45,334 nt of DNA, taken from the NCBI RefSeq assembly GCF_000381065.1, contig NZ_KB905868.1, positions 1 through 45,334 of the forward strand. Reading direction: 5' to 3'. Within the stretch, counting starts at the first letter, position 1. Each line of letters begins with the position of its first letter. Positions 1 through 7,119 of the stretch are shown here, in pieces. Made by a program: the position numbers and the translations under genes. The DNA is from Propionispira raffinosivorans DSM 20765. Lineage in GTDB: Bacteria > Bacillota > Negativicutes > Selenomonadales > Selenomonadaceae. The notes beneath the pieces were generated by a model. It ran no database searches, was not told where the DNA came from, and was given only the letters and a program-made list of their open reading frames with translations.

Positions 1-86
1 ACTTTTATAAAATAAAAAACGCTCCCGAACCTCGGAAGCGGTGTATTCATTGGTGCGACTGCCGCGATTCGAACGCGGGACCCACG
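1..86. repeat. attL direct repeat
   Basis: These 86 bases are identical to 45249-45334, the last bases of the window. The repeat holds the 3' part of a minus-strand tRNA and its terminator, the classic target of tyrosine integrases. The identity may run a little further, because the right copy is cut by the window end and bases 87-96 still look like the tRNA anticodon arm. Phage sequence begins after about 96. Confidence 0.95.
8..40 (-). terminator. tRNA-Arg terminator, left copy
   Basis: Bases 20-28 pair with 32-40 (8 of 9 pairs, loop ACC). On the minus strand the hairpin is followed by a T-rich run (A-rich at 8-19 on plus). It lies just downstream of the tRNA 3' end and is duplicated at 45256-45288. 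Confidence 0.8.
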
Positions 87-96
87 GCTTAGAAGT
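51..96 (-). tRNA. 3' fragment of tRNA-Arg(UCU)
   Basis: Read on minus, this gives an anticodon loop CTTCTAA (anticodon UCU, Arg), the 3' anticodon strand GCCGT, a T-arm CCGCG-TTCGAAT-CGCGG, a 3' acceptor strand and an encoded CCA at 51-53. The 5' side (beyond 96) does not pair: the anticodon stem partner is wrong and no D-arm is present. It is therefore the 3' half left by integration, with the exchange most likely at the anticodon loop. It is not a functional tRNA. Confidence 0.85.
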
Positions 97-199
97 GCGA
101 AAAATGGGCATCACCAGCCCTAACAATCCAGTAAAATCAGCACTTTGTTTCTCGTAAACTCTCAAAAAGCACATATTAAAACCTATTTTTTATAGACTA

Positions 200-218
200 T
201 TGCACACCTATTGCACAC
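200..218. other. Left arm-type integrase sites
   Basis: Two direct copies of TTGCACAC lie at 200-207 and 211-218 with an 11-bp period. The same tandem pair with the same period occurs at 45232-45250 beside the right att. Paired short repeats flanking attP on both sides are typical arm sites for the integrase N-terminal domain or for Xis. The assignment is inferred from position. The rest of 97-358 shows nothing else I can support. Confidence 0.6.
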
Positions 219-358
219 CTCAAAAGTTTAACAAAAGCTTTGACTAATACACAATTCTCGTTGCTAGAGCTTCAAGAATTGATGTTATAAGAGGGGAACA
301 GTCATTTTGTCTTCTAAATTAGAATTAAACATCTTCTAACTGCGTGGTTTGAACTTTA

Positions 359-1360
359 TTAGTTTTTATATACTTCTATTCTATGATAAGCCAAATAAAT
401 TATTCTTTTATTATCTAATGGCAATTTATCAATAAATTTATCCTGATAAATCCCCAATCTTTTCTGATTCATAGGAGAAAGCCACGGTGACACAATCAAT
501 CGTTTGTCATCAGAAAAACTAATAAAGCCTTGATCAAATAACTTATCATATGTAGGTGTCAAAATAAACCCGTTTTTGCAATCAACTTTTTCTTTGTCAT
601 TTGACTTTGCCCAAGGTTTAATATGCGATGCTATTAATAAACGTTCATCATTCACCATAGTAAATGGACAATACATACAATCCTCCAATAACTTTTCCCG
701 ATACATTCCTTGACCGATCCTTGCTTTTATTAGCCGTTCCTTTTCTTTTGCCTTTATTTCTGTATTATCTTCTATATTCTTTAGTTCTGAAATTTCAATA
801 GGAGAATTGTATTTCAGAATATCAGATTTATAATCCAAAAACATTTTATAATAATAATAAATTTTGCCGGTTTTACTCTTCAATTTTAATATAGAAACAT
901 AAGATATATTGGGTAATCCTATCCGGCGCATAAATAAATAATACTCAGAATTTGAATTAATATATATTCGAGGCGGTTGTACCTCTGAACAAAATATTTT
1001 AAAATTTAAAATGGCATTTTTATATTTACTTGCCTCACTTTCTAAATTCGAAAAATTCTCCCTCATTTCATTTTTATTGACATATGGCTGCTGTGGATTA
1101 TAATATTCATCTTTAGCATTTTGCAAATACTTTATAAAATCATTTCCCACAAAAAAACATTCTCCTTGAAAATCGCCAAAGAAATCCTTTATATGTTGCT
1201 TAGTCACATTTCCAACATATAGCTTCCCCTCGCCATGCCCACTTCCAATCTTATTATCCTTTATAATAGAATCCGCCAACGTTATATTTTCCAAGGCATC
1301 TAAAACTTCATAAGATTCATCTAAAATATTTATTTTACTGCTTATAAATTCTTCAGACAT
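359..1360 (-). CDS. HNH restriction endonuclease (HNH_2 type)
   Basis: A 333-residue protein whose last ~110 residues match the HNH_2 endonuclease pattern: a CxxC-like start (CMYC), a SHIKPWA histidine motif, KNGF, then DKLFDQG and a basic tail. The N-terminal two thirds is unrecognised and probably recognises DNA. It follows a cytosine methyltransferase with a 19-bp overlap, so the two form a likely type II restriction-modification pair. GGAGG lies 7 bases before the ATG. HNH_2 domains are common in restriction enzymes of this layout. The role is inferred from family and context; the recognition site cannot be read from the sequence. Confidence 0.75.
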   Translation of the reverse strand: MSEEFISSKINILDESYEVLDALENITLADSIIKDNKIGSGHGEGKLYVGNVTKQHIKDFFGDFQGECFFVGNDFIKYLQNAKDEYYNPQQPYVNKNEMRENFSNLESEASKYKNAILNFKIFCSEVQPPRIYINSNSEYYLFMRRIGLPNISYVSILKLKSKTGKIYYYYKMFLDYKSDILKYNSPIEISELKNIEDNTEIKAKEKERLIKARIGQGMYREKLLEDCMYCPFTMVNDERLLIASHIKPWAKSNDKEKVDCKNGFILTPTYDKLFDQGFISFSDDKRLIVSPWLSPMNQKRLGIYQDKFIDKLPLDNKRIIYLAYHRIEVYKN

Positions 1361-3180
1361 ATTCTTTCCTCCAATAATTCAGGGTAAGAGTCCAGTACTT
1401 TTTTCATTATTGCAATCAAAACATCGACTACTATAGAGTTGCCAGCCTGTTGGTACATTGATGTATCTGCTACTACTTGTTGAAAGCTATCACAAAACCC
1501 CATTAAGCGCAGACATTCTCTCGGAGTAAGTTTCCTAAGTCTTCCCTCTGTTGTAACGTAATTATCCACACCAGCACGATGCATTTTGTGCATTGTTGTC
1601 AATAAAGGTCGTGCTATATCCAAATCAACTTTTGGTCGCGAATAAAACCCTTTCGTCCCAGATGCAAGAACATATTTTTTTACTTTTTCTGATAAAAAAT
1701 ATTTTTCAAGATCCTGCATTGTTTTTTCTTTATCTTTGTTTTCTTCAACAAAGACAAAATCGCCATGCCAATTGAATTGCTGATTTTTCTTTTGACACAA
1801 CTGGATTTCTCCATCAATCTGTGTAAATTTTTTCGTCAAATTTTTTTCTTTGGTTACAAATTCCACGCCTTTTTTATTTAGGTAATATTTCCCTGACACA
1901 TTATCTAACAAAAAATCTTTTACTGTCGTTTCCAACTTTATAGGATCAGGGAAGTAAAACTTTTTTTTCAAATGAAGATCATTTCTAAATCCTACAACAA
2001 ACACTCGTTCTCTATTTTGAGGAATCCCATAATCTTTTGCATTGAGCACATGGTGTTCCCATTGATATCCTAAATCATCAAAAACTTTTTTCATTGTTTC
2101 CCATGTATTTCCATTATCATTGCTAAGTACAGCTTTTACATTTTCATAAATAAAAACTTTAGGTCGTATTATGCTAATCAAACGTGCATACTCATAAAAT
2201 AATGTTCCTCTTGTATCTTCCAACCCACGCTGTTTTCCTACCATACTAAAAGATTGACAGGGGCTTCCACCAACAAATAAATCTATTTTATCTTTATAAT
2301 ATTGCCCATCAATTAATGAGACATTCCAGTGAAAGTTTTGGGGGGCAAGGTCATAATTTGCTAAATAACTTTTCCGAACATGATTTTGCAATATATATGG
2401 CTTATATAATGCATCGACTACGGCCTTTTTCTCTTTAGAACTCAACAATGAGGCAATTTTCTTTTTTAAATGATATTCATTGATTTTTTCATGTAACATC
2501 CCCACTCGTTCAGCTATGTCTCGTATTTGTTTTATGATTTTTTTCCCTTGAATATCTTCCAAAATCATGTATGCAGCCGATAATTCATCAATTACAGGTT
2601 TCCAGTCTATATTGTCTGTACTTTCAAAGATGACCATACTTGTATTAAAATCCGAACGATGAGTCTTCTGGTCAAGATATTGTAAATCATTATTTTTTTT
2701 GAAGTCATTTATACATTCAACGGTATACTGAAGTCTTTTCAAAAAAAGATCTTGCCTGTTACTTGCCTGTTCCAGCCTGTCTAGAAATCCCTTATATTCT
2801 TTAATACGTATTTTCTTTATGTCTTGTTGTGCCACAATCTTTTTTAGTACTATTTCTATATGCGATGTTGAAAATGTGTCTATTTTTTTATCAATCAACT
2901 CTGACACTTCAAAATAAGCGTCAAGATTACTTTGAAGTGTCTCTTCCATCTGTTTTTTATACAACCTATCATCATTAGTTTCAGGAACATATTCCATTAT
3001 TTTCTCTTTAAGATATAAAAATTCCTCATTAATCTTATCAATATTGACATCGATCTTCTTGCTAAATATATCCACATCACCATTGTCACATGCAAAAACA
3101 ATCTCATGATTTAGATTCATACGTCGCAATGCTTGTTCAATAGCTCCTATGCCACTAAATACTGTACCTAATTTAATCAT
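1342..3180 (-). CDS. DNA (cytosine-5) methyltransferase with large insertion
   Basis: It transfers a methyl group from S-adenosylmethionine to cytosine C5, protecting DNA from the partner endonuclease downstream. Visible motifs: FSGIGA (motif I, about residues 8-13), PCQSFS (motif IV, about 307), ENV (VI), QNRERVFVVG (VIII), LTPRECLRLMGF (IX) and QAGNSIVVDV (X). A helical segment of about 220 residues sits between motif II and the region before PCQ, making the protein 612 residues against 330-450 for usual members. I chose the ATG at 3180 because GAGGAG lies 7 bases upstream; a GTG at 3201 precedes that RBS. Confidence 0.9.
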   Translation of the reverse strand: MIKLGTVFSGIGAIEQALRRMNLNHEIVFACDNGDVDIFSKKIDVNIDKINEEFLYLKEKIMEYVPETNDDRLYKKQMEETLQSNLDAYFEVSELIDKKIDTFSTSHIEIVLKKIVAQQDIKKIRIKEYKGFLDRLEQASNRQDLFLKRLQYTVECINDFKKNNDLQYLDQKTHRSDFNTSMVIFESTDNIDWKPVIDELSAAYMILEDIQGKKIIKQIRDIAERVGMLHEKINEYHLKKKIASLLSSKEKKAVVDALYKPYILQNHVRKSYLANYDLAPQNFHWNVSLIDGQYYKDKIDLFVGGSPCQSFSMVGKQRGLEDTRGTLFYEYARLISIIRPKVFIYENVKAVLSNDNGNTWETMKKVFDDLGYQWEHHVLNAKDYGIPQNRERVFVVGFRNDLHLKKKFYFPDPIKLETTVKDFLLDNVSGKYYLNKKGVEFVTKEKNLTKKFTQIDGEIQLCQKKNQQFNWHGDFVFVEENKDKEKTMQDLEKYFLSEKVKKYVLASGTKGFYSRPKVDLDIARPLLTTMHKMHRAGVDNYVTTEGRLRKLTPRECLRLMGFCDSFQQVVADTSMYQQAGNSIVVDVLIAIMKKVLDSYPELLEERICLKNL

Positions 3181-3214
3181 TAGAAACTCCTCTTCACTCA
3201 CAACTTAAAGTATC

Positions 3215-3223
3215 ATTATATCA
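3215..3223 (-). promoter_or_regulatory. Extended -10 promoter of the R-M cassette
   Basis: On minus the sequence reads TGATATAAT, an extended -10 box, with its start site predicted near 3208, about 28 bases before the methyltransferase ATG. No good -35 is seen. The cassette thus appears able to be expressed independently of phage late transcription, as expected for a gene set active in the lysogen. Confidence 0.55.
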
Positions 3224-3336
3224 CATTTTATCATATAACGAGCTATGAAAGAACAAATGATCTATTATTTTATTTTTGCGTAAACTTATCGTTTTCCAGT
3301 CTATTGATAGATTCCCGTACTGCTACCATAACAGCA

Positions 3337-3368
3337 ATAAAAAAGTGTCCTGGATAACCTAACACTTT
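3337..3368 (-). terminator. Probable terminator before the R-M promoter
   Basis: AAAGTGT (3342-3348) pairs with ACACTTT (3362-3368). On minus the stem is followed by a run of T (A-run 3338-3344 on plus). It would stop leftward transcription from the tail side before the restriction-modification unit. Confidence 0.5.
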
Positions 3369-3467
3369 ATCAATAAAATTTAATTTATAAACACGTGATA
3401 ATAAATTAAATTACTTACGAAGTTACAGTCGTAATGTTACTCATATGTTCTCTACGATACTTCATAA

Positions 3468-3660
3468 TCACATTACCATGTATATTCTAGTTTCACGATA
3501 CCTTTTTTTACCCTCAACATTATAATCAACACCAACGCCAACATACTTACCATCATTCGTGATTTTTTTGCAACGGAATATCACTCCAATCCTGTATATC
3601 TTTTGGTGCATAGCTAACAGCATGCAGGATTTTGTACAAATAAACGGGACTACATCCAAT
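3468..3660 (-). pseudogene. Frameshifted, 5'-truncated gene remnant
   Basis: Two minus-strand frames join smoothly at a 7-base A run: one gives ...SYAPKDIQDWSDIPLQK and the other continues KITNDGKYVGVGVDYNVEG. Removing one A restores one reading frame of about 57 residues that ends at 3468. No start codon exists upstream, where stops and a terminator hairpin intervene. It looks like the 3' end of a lost gene. I do not recognise the family. Confidence 0.45.
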
Positions 3661-3678
3661 TGGAAATAGTCCCGTTTA
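3641..3678 (-). terminator. Terminator after the LamG gene
   Basis: A perfect 12-bp inverted repeat, TAAACGGGACTA (3641-3652) with TAGTCCCGTTTA (3667-3678), sits 16 bases beyond the stop codon of the LamG-type gene. On minus the stem ends in TTTATTTG, giving a usable T tract. Confidence 0.75.
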
Positions 3679-3694
3679 CTAAATTTATTTACTT

Positions 3695-4531
3695 TTAAAT
3701 GACTTCAAAACTGATAATTTTTTCAAATGCGACATATTCCGTACTTACCTGAGTACCAATCTTTTTGCTAAGGCCATAAGCATTCGTGTCTGTACTGGCA
3801 TGGCGGTTGTACCATTTCACAAATGCTGCTATTTCCTCTGCTGAAAGCTGGTAATCATGATCACTGGAATCATTCAACGTAATCCGCAATAAATTATTAG
3901 TTTTAGTGGGCATAGGATCAAAGTTTTCTGTCCACCGAGCAATATTAGAAATACGGAATTCATCAATATAACCTGGGAAGAAAGAGTTATCAGCCACATC
4001 ATATCCAATTGTTATATTTGCTGATGGAGCTAATATTGATAATGGACTTGTCGCAGTAGAAGTTAAAACTCCGTTTTTAAACCCATAAAACGTATTACCA
4101 TTTCTTACTATAGCATAATGGTTTAATTGATTTAAATTTTGTGTACCAAGATTAAATCCATTTAATATATCCCAAGAAGAGCCATTTGATGTCAAGCATA
4201 CATAGTTTGGTCCCCCATCAAGCGATGCTTGTCCGACAACAAAAGGTGGATATTTCCCTTGCATAACAGATAAAACTCGTGATGTTTTAGCAAAGCTTGT
4301 TCTATACTCCCACCAATCAATTGTAAAATCACCAGAACCAAAATTAAAATCGTTCGAATTTGGAGTTGTTAAATAGCTACTGCCATCCAAATATAAACTT
4401 TTTCCACCAAACTTACTTTGTACTGACGATATAGCCGCACTGCCATTAGCCGTCCACACTTTTCCCGTTTCATCTTTAAAATCACCGTCAAAGTGCAATA
4501 ATGATACTGTATTTGTGTCAACTTGATACAT
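3695..4531 (-). CDS. LamG/concanavalin A-like lectin domain protein
   Basis: A 278-residue protein whose first ~200 residues show the LamG/ConA-fold pattern: LLHFDGDFKDETG, LYLDGSSYL, FTIDWWEYR, then a WSS..NGF segment and FPGYIDEFRISNIARW. Such domains bind glycans, and in phages they often decorate tail tips or are carried as accessory surface proteins. No signal peptide is seen. The ATG at 4531 has GGAGG 8 bases upstream. Terminators on both sides (4741-4784 and 3641-3678) and a promoter with a LexA-like box at 4707-4728 make it a single-gene unit, unlike the lysis genes upstream. The lectin fold is well supported; the biological role is not. Confidence 0.7.
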   Translation of the reverse strand: MYQVDTNTVSLLHFDGDFKDETGKVWTANGSAAISSVQSKFGGKSLYLDGSSYLTTPNSNDFNFGSGDFTIDWWEYRTSFAKTSRVLSVMQGKYPPFVVGQASLDGGPNYVCLTSNGSSWDILNGFNLGTQNLNQLNHYAIVRNGNTFYGFKNGVLTSTATSPLSILAPSANITIGYDVADNSFFPGYIDEFRISNIARWTENFDPMPTKTNNLLRITLNDSSDHDYQLSAEEIAAFVKWYNRHASTDTNAYGLSKKIGTQVSTEYVAFEKIISFEVI

Positions 4532-4608
4532 AAATATTACCTCCAAATATTTTTTTATTGTCGCGTATATTTTTTAAACTAATATTTTTAAAACTCTTCG
4601 AACATTAT

Positions 4609-4642
4609 TTATAAACAAAATGCTGGCCAGCATTGTTTATAA
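4609..4642. promoter_or_regulatory. Long palindrome in the leader of the LamG gene
   Basis: AATGCTGGCCAGCATT (4619-4634) is a perfect 16-bp palindrome. It is flanked by TTATAAAC and GTTTATAA arms that also pair, leaving a 2-base asymmetry. It lies in the predicted 5' leader of the LamG gene. It could be an operator or an mRNA structure; nothing identifies the binding protein. Confidence 0.45.
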
Positions 4643-4706
4643 GGTAATCCATAAGCATGCATTCTTATCTTTACCAAAAATAGTATTCATTTCTATGTTT
4701 AATATC

Positions 4707-4728
4707 GAACACATGTTCTATTATAACA
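4707..4728 (-). promoter_or_regulatory. Extended -10 promoter overlapped by a LexA-type box
   Basis: On minus TGTTATAAT (4720-4728) is an extended -10. The predicted start site, near 4713, lies within GAACACATGTTC (4707-4718), which fits the Gram-positive LexA/DinR box GAAC-N4-GTTC. LexA bound there would block initiation, so the downstream LamG gene is predicted to be induced by DNA damage together with prophage induction. The motif match is direct; regulation is inferred. Confidence 0.6.
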
Positions 4729-4740
4729 CTTTTATAGAAA

Positions 4741-4784
4741 TAAAAAAAGCGGTAGACACTACATTTTTATAGTATCTACCGCTT
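4741..4784 (-). terminator. Terminator of the tail/lysis operon
   Basis: AAGCGGTAGACACTA (4747-4761) pairs with TAGTATCTACCGCTT (4770-4784) with one mismatch. On minus the stem is followed by seven T. It lies 17 bases after the last lysis gene and probably ends the late transcript. Confidence 0.85.
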
Positions 4785-4800
4785 AAATTTAATAAATATT

Positions 4801-5295
4801 TTATTTTGCTACAGCATACCCCAAAGATAATGCCGCTATAGCTTCCCAGATATTCTTTTGTGTTTTTAGCTTACTCTGCAGTTTTTCCTGCTCCTGCTCG
4901 TATTTCTTGAAGGATTGATTCGCATTCTGCAATTCTTGATTGGCTATCTGCAAGGATTGCTGCGCTGCTGCTGTTTGAACTTTGAGCGTCGCTAACTGCG
5001 TTTGCAATGTTTGTATTTGATTCTGCGATTCGGTCAGCTGTTGTTTGAGCAGCTCGATTTGACTGGTCAAGATTGACGACTGTTCGCTCGCTGTCGTCAA
5101 GTCCTGACTGGACTGACTTAATAGCGTCTTCAGCTTTTCGTTGTTGCTCTGCAGTTGTGTCAAGTTGTTCTGTAACGTCGTTAGCTGTTGTTCCGTTATT
5201 TGGTACGTCTCGGAACAAAAACCAACCGAGGGCGATAAGAATAATGGCAGCAAGAATATAGCCACCGATACGTATATAAGTTTTAGTTTGTTCAT
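4801..5295 (-). CDS. Spanin-like secreted coiled-coil protein (overlapping frame)
   Basis: A 164-residue protein with a hydrophobic signal-like N-terminus (residues 5-24), a Cys at 27, then a long Gln/Leu/Thr coiled coil (about 33-145) and a mildly hydrophobic C-terminus (IWEAIAALSLGYAVAK). It starts 4 bases after the start chosen for the partner gene (5299) and shares about 425 bases with it in another frame. Sequence before the Cys (VGF-C) is not a proper lipobox, so lipidation is doubtful. By analogy with Rz/Rz1, the pair may bridge inner and outer membranes during lysis. Shared ribosome binding sequence AAGGGG. Confidence 0.6.
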   Translation of the reverse strand: MNKLKLIYVSVAIFLLPLFLSPSVGFCSETYQITEQQLTTLQNNLTQLQSNNEKLKTLLSQSSQDLTTASEQSSILTSQIELLKQQLTESQNQIQTLQTQLATLKVQTAAAQQSLQIANQELQNANQSFKKYEQEQEKLQSKLKTQKNIWEAIAALSLGYAVAK

Positions 5296-5299
5296 TCAA
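4871..5299 (-). CDS. Spanin-like inner-membrane protein (overlapping frame)
   Basis: A 142-residue protein with one N-terminal membrane segment (about 8-29, IGGYILAAIILIALGWFLF) and a polar Ser/Asn/Ala-rich periplasmic part predicted helical. That is the layout of Rz-type inner-membrane spanins. I take TTG at 5299 as start because AAGGGG lies 8 bases upstream; a GTG at 5308 abuts that RBS. Almost all of it is double-coded with the 4801-5295 gene. Placement right after the endolysin supports a lysis role. Which of the two frames is expressed, or both, cannot be settled by eye. Confidence 0.6.
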   Translation of the reverse strand: MNEQTKTYIRIGGYILAAIILIALGWFLFRDVPNNGTTANDVTEQLDTTAEQQRKAEDAIKSVQSGLDDSERTVVNLDQSNRAAQTTADRIAESNTNIANAVSDAQSSNSSSAAILADSQSRIAECESILQEIRAGAGKTAE

Positions 5300-5337
5300 T
5301 TTTTCCACCCCTTAAAATAATTTGTACAAAGTCAATA

Positions 5338-5949
5338 TTACTCAGCCTTAGCATTTTCTTCATATACAGGCACACCATATGCTGATAAATCCAAACTAGC
5401 GACATAATCAAATGTATTATCTGCTCGATTTGCATATCCTGTGGCATAATCTTCGCAACTTGCAGCCGATGCATACTGTTCATGAAATAAATCCCGTACT
5501 GTTGCCAGCGACCTAAGATCATAGCCTCTTTCTTGCCGACGCTGCAAAAACCTCGACACTACATAATGACTGGTTGGGCACCAAATACCGGCATAAATCG
5601 TACAACGGCTATCGTCAAGCGTTTCAACCTCCTGTAATGTATCCACATAAGTTGCAGTGTCTTCTGCTAGTAAAGCAATTTGTGCATCTTGACCTTCCTG
5701 TGAATCAAGCAACTGTGCTAATGAGTCAAGTTCACCAGCTGCCTCGATATCGCTATAAGTTCGCCCTGCATAATAGTCGCCACCTGGTATCGAAGATAGT
5801 AACGACTCTGCTCTGCCGCCTTCCCATTGTGAACAACCTATACTTGGATAATCACCGGCTGTGCTGCATGACACCGCATTAAATCCACCTTCAGCACCAG
5901 TATTTACAAGCCCTTTTGCTATTTCTCTAGCTAATTCTTCTTTTGTCAT
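5338..5949 (-). CDS. Endolysin, phage-lysozyme-like
   Basis: A 203-residue protein without signal peptide. Its N-terminal half resembles the Phage_lysozyme2/tail-lysozyme family: an early Glu in NTGAEGGFNAVS, then PSIGCSQWEGGRAESLL, where family members have G-x-Q-W-G-R. Such enzymes cleave peptidoglycan glycan strands. The C-terminal half (about 110-203) contains FLQRRQERGYDL and may be a cell-wall-binding part. It sits between small membrane proteins and the spanin-like pair, which is the standard order of a lysis cassette. AAGGGGC lies 8 bases before the ATG. Confidence 0.65.
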   Translation of the reverse strand: MTKEELAREIAKGLVNTGAEGGFNAVSCSTAGDYPSIGCSQWEGGRAESLLSSIPGGDYYAGRTYSDIEAAGELDSLAQLLDSQEGQDAQIALLAEDTATYVDTLQEVETLDDSRCTIYAGIWCPTSHYVVSRFLQRRQERGYDLRSLATVRDLFHEQYASAASCEDYATGYANRADNTFDYVASLDLSAYGVPVYEENAKAE

Positions 5950-5976
5950 TTTTCATTGCCCCTTTTCATTTTTATT

Positions 5977-6180
5977 TTAAATTGATAAATCTTCCGGATA
6001 GGCGTATTTATCGCCGTCCTTATAATCGATATGCAACACTTGCCCATCAAAACTCACAAATCCATCGATGGAATTTTTTAAGCTTTCATTCGCGCAATTG
6101 CTGTCCTGAAAGATTGCCCGAATTTTATTGCGCTCTGTTTCTGTCAACGGTTTACCACCTTTAATTACTGTGATTATCAT
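5977..6180 (-). CDS. Small lysis-module protein, unknown
   Basis: A 67-residue soluble-looking protein (MIITVIKGGK... ending YAYPEDLSI). The ATG at 6180 has GGAG 9 bases upstream; a longer in-frame extension upstream overlaps the previous gene's coding frame and is unlikely. The start overlaps the previous gene by 20 bases, suggesting coupled translation within the lysis cassette. I do not recognise the family. Confidence 0.6.
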   Translation of the reverse strand: MIITVIKGGKPLTETERNKIRAIFQDSNCANESLKNSIDGFVSFDGQVLHIDYKDGDKYAYPEDLSI

Positions 6181-6328
6181 TTGTATCAACTCCTCTCTTT
6201 TCTGCTTTACCGCCCATATACCCAACCAAGCCGCTTGCAATGGACATTGCAAGTTCATTTAGTCCAAAAAAAATCGCCGTCATCAAAGCTGCAACCAGCC
6301 CGATTCCGACGATTTTTTCTGTATTCAT
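6161..6328 (-). CDS. Small membrane protein, candidate holin
   Basis: A 55-residue ORF (MNTEKIVGIGLVAALMTAIF...). Residues 5-40 are hydrophobic and glycine-rich with one or two membrane passes, followed by a charged tail KAEKRGVDTNDNHSN. Size, topology and position between an XhlA-like gene and the endolysin suit a holin that times membrane permeabilisation. The RBS is weak (GGGTG). The call is by context only. Confidence 0.55.
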   Translation of the reverse strand: MNTEKIVGIGLVAALMTAIFFGLNELAMSIASGLVGYMGGKAEKRGVDTNDNHSN

Positions 6329-6355
6329 TTTTTCACCCAAACCACATCATCCCCT

Positions 6356-6550
6356 TTAATTATGAATAGCACCATATATTGCAATGGCTGTTGTAATTGC
6401 CCATGCAATGGTATTGCTATACCCTTTTCCCGCTTTTTCACGTTCAGACAGCATAGTTTCTAATCTTGCTGTTCTTTCTGCCATTTCCCGAATTTGATCA
6501 GATAGATTATCTATTTTTCCATATAACCTTTGAATTGCATCATCACCCAT
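6356..6550 (-). CDS. XhlA-like holin-associated protein
   Basis: A 64-residue protein with an N-terminal amphipathic helix (YGKIDNLSDQIREMAERTARLETML) and a C-terminal membrane segment (IAWAITTAIAIYGAI). This is the layout of PBSX XhlA, a membrane protein that acts with the holin and endolysin. GGAGG is 5 bases before the ATG at 6550. Confidence 0.65.
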   Translation of the reverse strand: MGDDAIQRLYGKIDNLSDQIREMAERTARLETMLSEREKAGKGYSNTIAWAITTAIAIYGAIHN

Positions 6551-6600
6551 GTGTACCTCCAAATTTTCGACATAAAGATAACCCTGCGACTGGCAGAGTT

Positions 6601-6744
6601 TTATTCATTTGTTTTAGCCTCTGCAATTTTAGCCGGTTCTGCTTTTTCTATAATCTCGCGCCGGAGATTATCCGGGCATTTTTTATTTTCACAATACCCT
6701 TTATCATTCACTTTTTTTGCACAAAACTTACACCGTTCAGCCAT
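6601..6744 (-). CDS. 47-residue Cys-rich mini-protein
   Basis: The ORF reads MAERCKFCAKKVNDKGYCEN and onward to ...EAKTNE. Four Cys (CxxC, then C-x4-C) could bind one zinc ion. The ATG has GGAGG 9 bases upstream, and the start overlaps the preceding stop by 8 bases, which supports translation in the tail operon. Function unknown. Confidence 0.6.
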   Translation of the reverse strand: MAERCKFCAKKVNDKGYCENKKCPDNLRREIIEKAEPAKIAEAKTNE

Positions 6745-7108
6745 TGCTTACCGCCTCCAATTTACCCTGATATTCTTTCATTAAATCGGCATACTCTGCT
6801 TTAAGTTCTGCAATTGTATCTGTATCATCCGCAAGGGATGCCGTTGCTAATGAATCTTTTAGTGCATCAAGTTTTACTTTGTATTCAGACTCTAATGCAG
6901 CGAGTTTAGCAGATTTTATTTCTGTTGGAGTTTGAACAATCTCACGAATTTGAATTTTACCATCAACGACGCTTAAATCAGACGGATTAATCCATTGCTC
7001 ATATTCCATTATTGTTGATTCGGTATCATCTTTATCAATAAGACCTTCTAATCTGCCTTTGTCTTCGCATAGGCAACTTACCTTTTCATTTTTAATTAAG
7101 TAAAACAT
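6737..7108 (-). CDS. Tail-fibre-associated protein (XkdW position)
   Basis: A 123-residue acidic protein with an N-terminal beta-like part and a C-terminal coiled coil rich in Lys/Glu (SAKLAALESEYKVKLDALKD). It directly follows the tail fibre, where PBSX has xkdW and other phages keep fibre assembly factors. AAGGGG precedes the ATG. The family call rests mainly on position. Confidence 0.5.
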   Translation of the reverse strand: MFYLIKNEKVSCLCEDKGRLEGLIDKDDTESTIMEYEQWINPSDLSVVDGKIQIREIVQTPTEIKSAKLAALESEYKVKLDALKDSLATASLADDTDTIAELKAEYADLMKEYQGKLEAVSNG

Positions 7109-7119
7109 ACATTTTCCCC

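Noticed and set aside
51..96. Functional tRNA at the left end
   Set aside because: The anticodon stem cannot pair and no D-arm or 5' acceptor strand follows, so only the 3' half is present.
4801..4900. Lipoprotein signal in the 164-residue spanin-like protein
   Set aside because: The residues before Cys27 (V-G-F) break the lipobox rule at position -1.
4801..5299. Treating one of the two overlapping lysis frames as a simple shadow
   Set aside because: Both frames have signal/membrane starts, protein-like sequence and a shared RBS, so I kept both, with reduced confidence.
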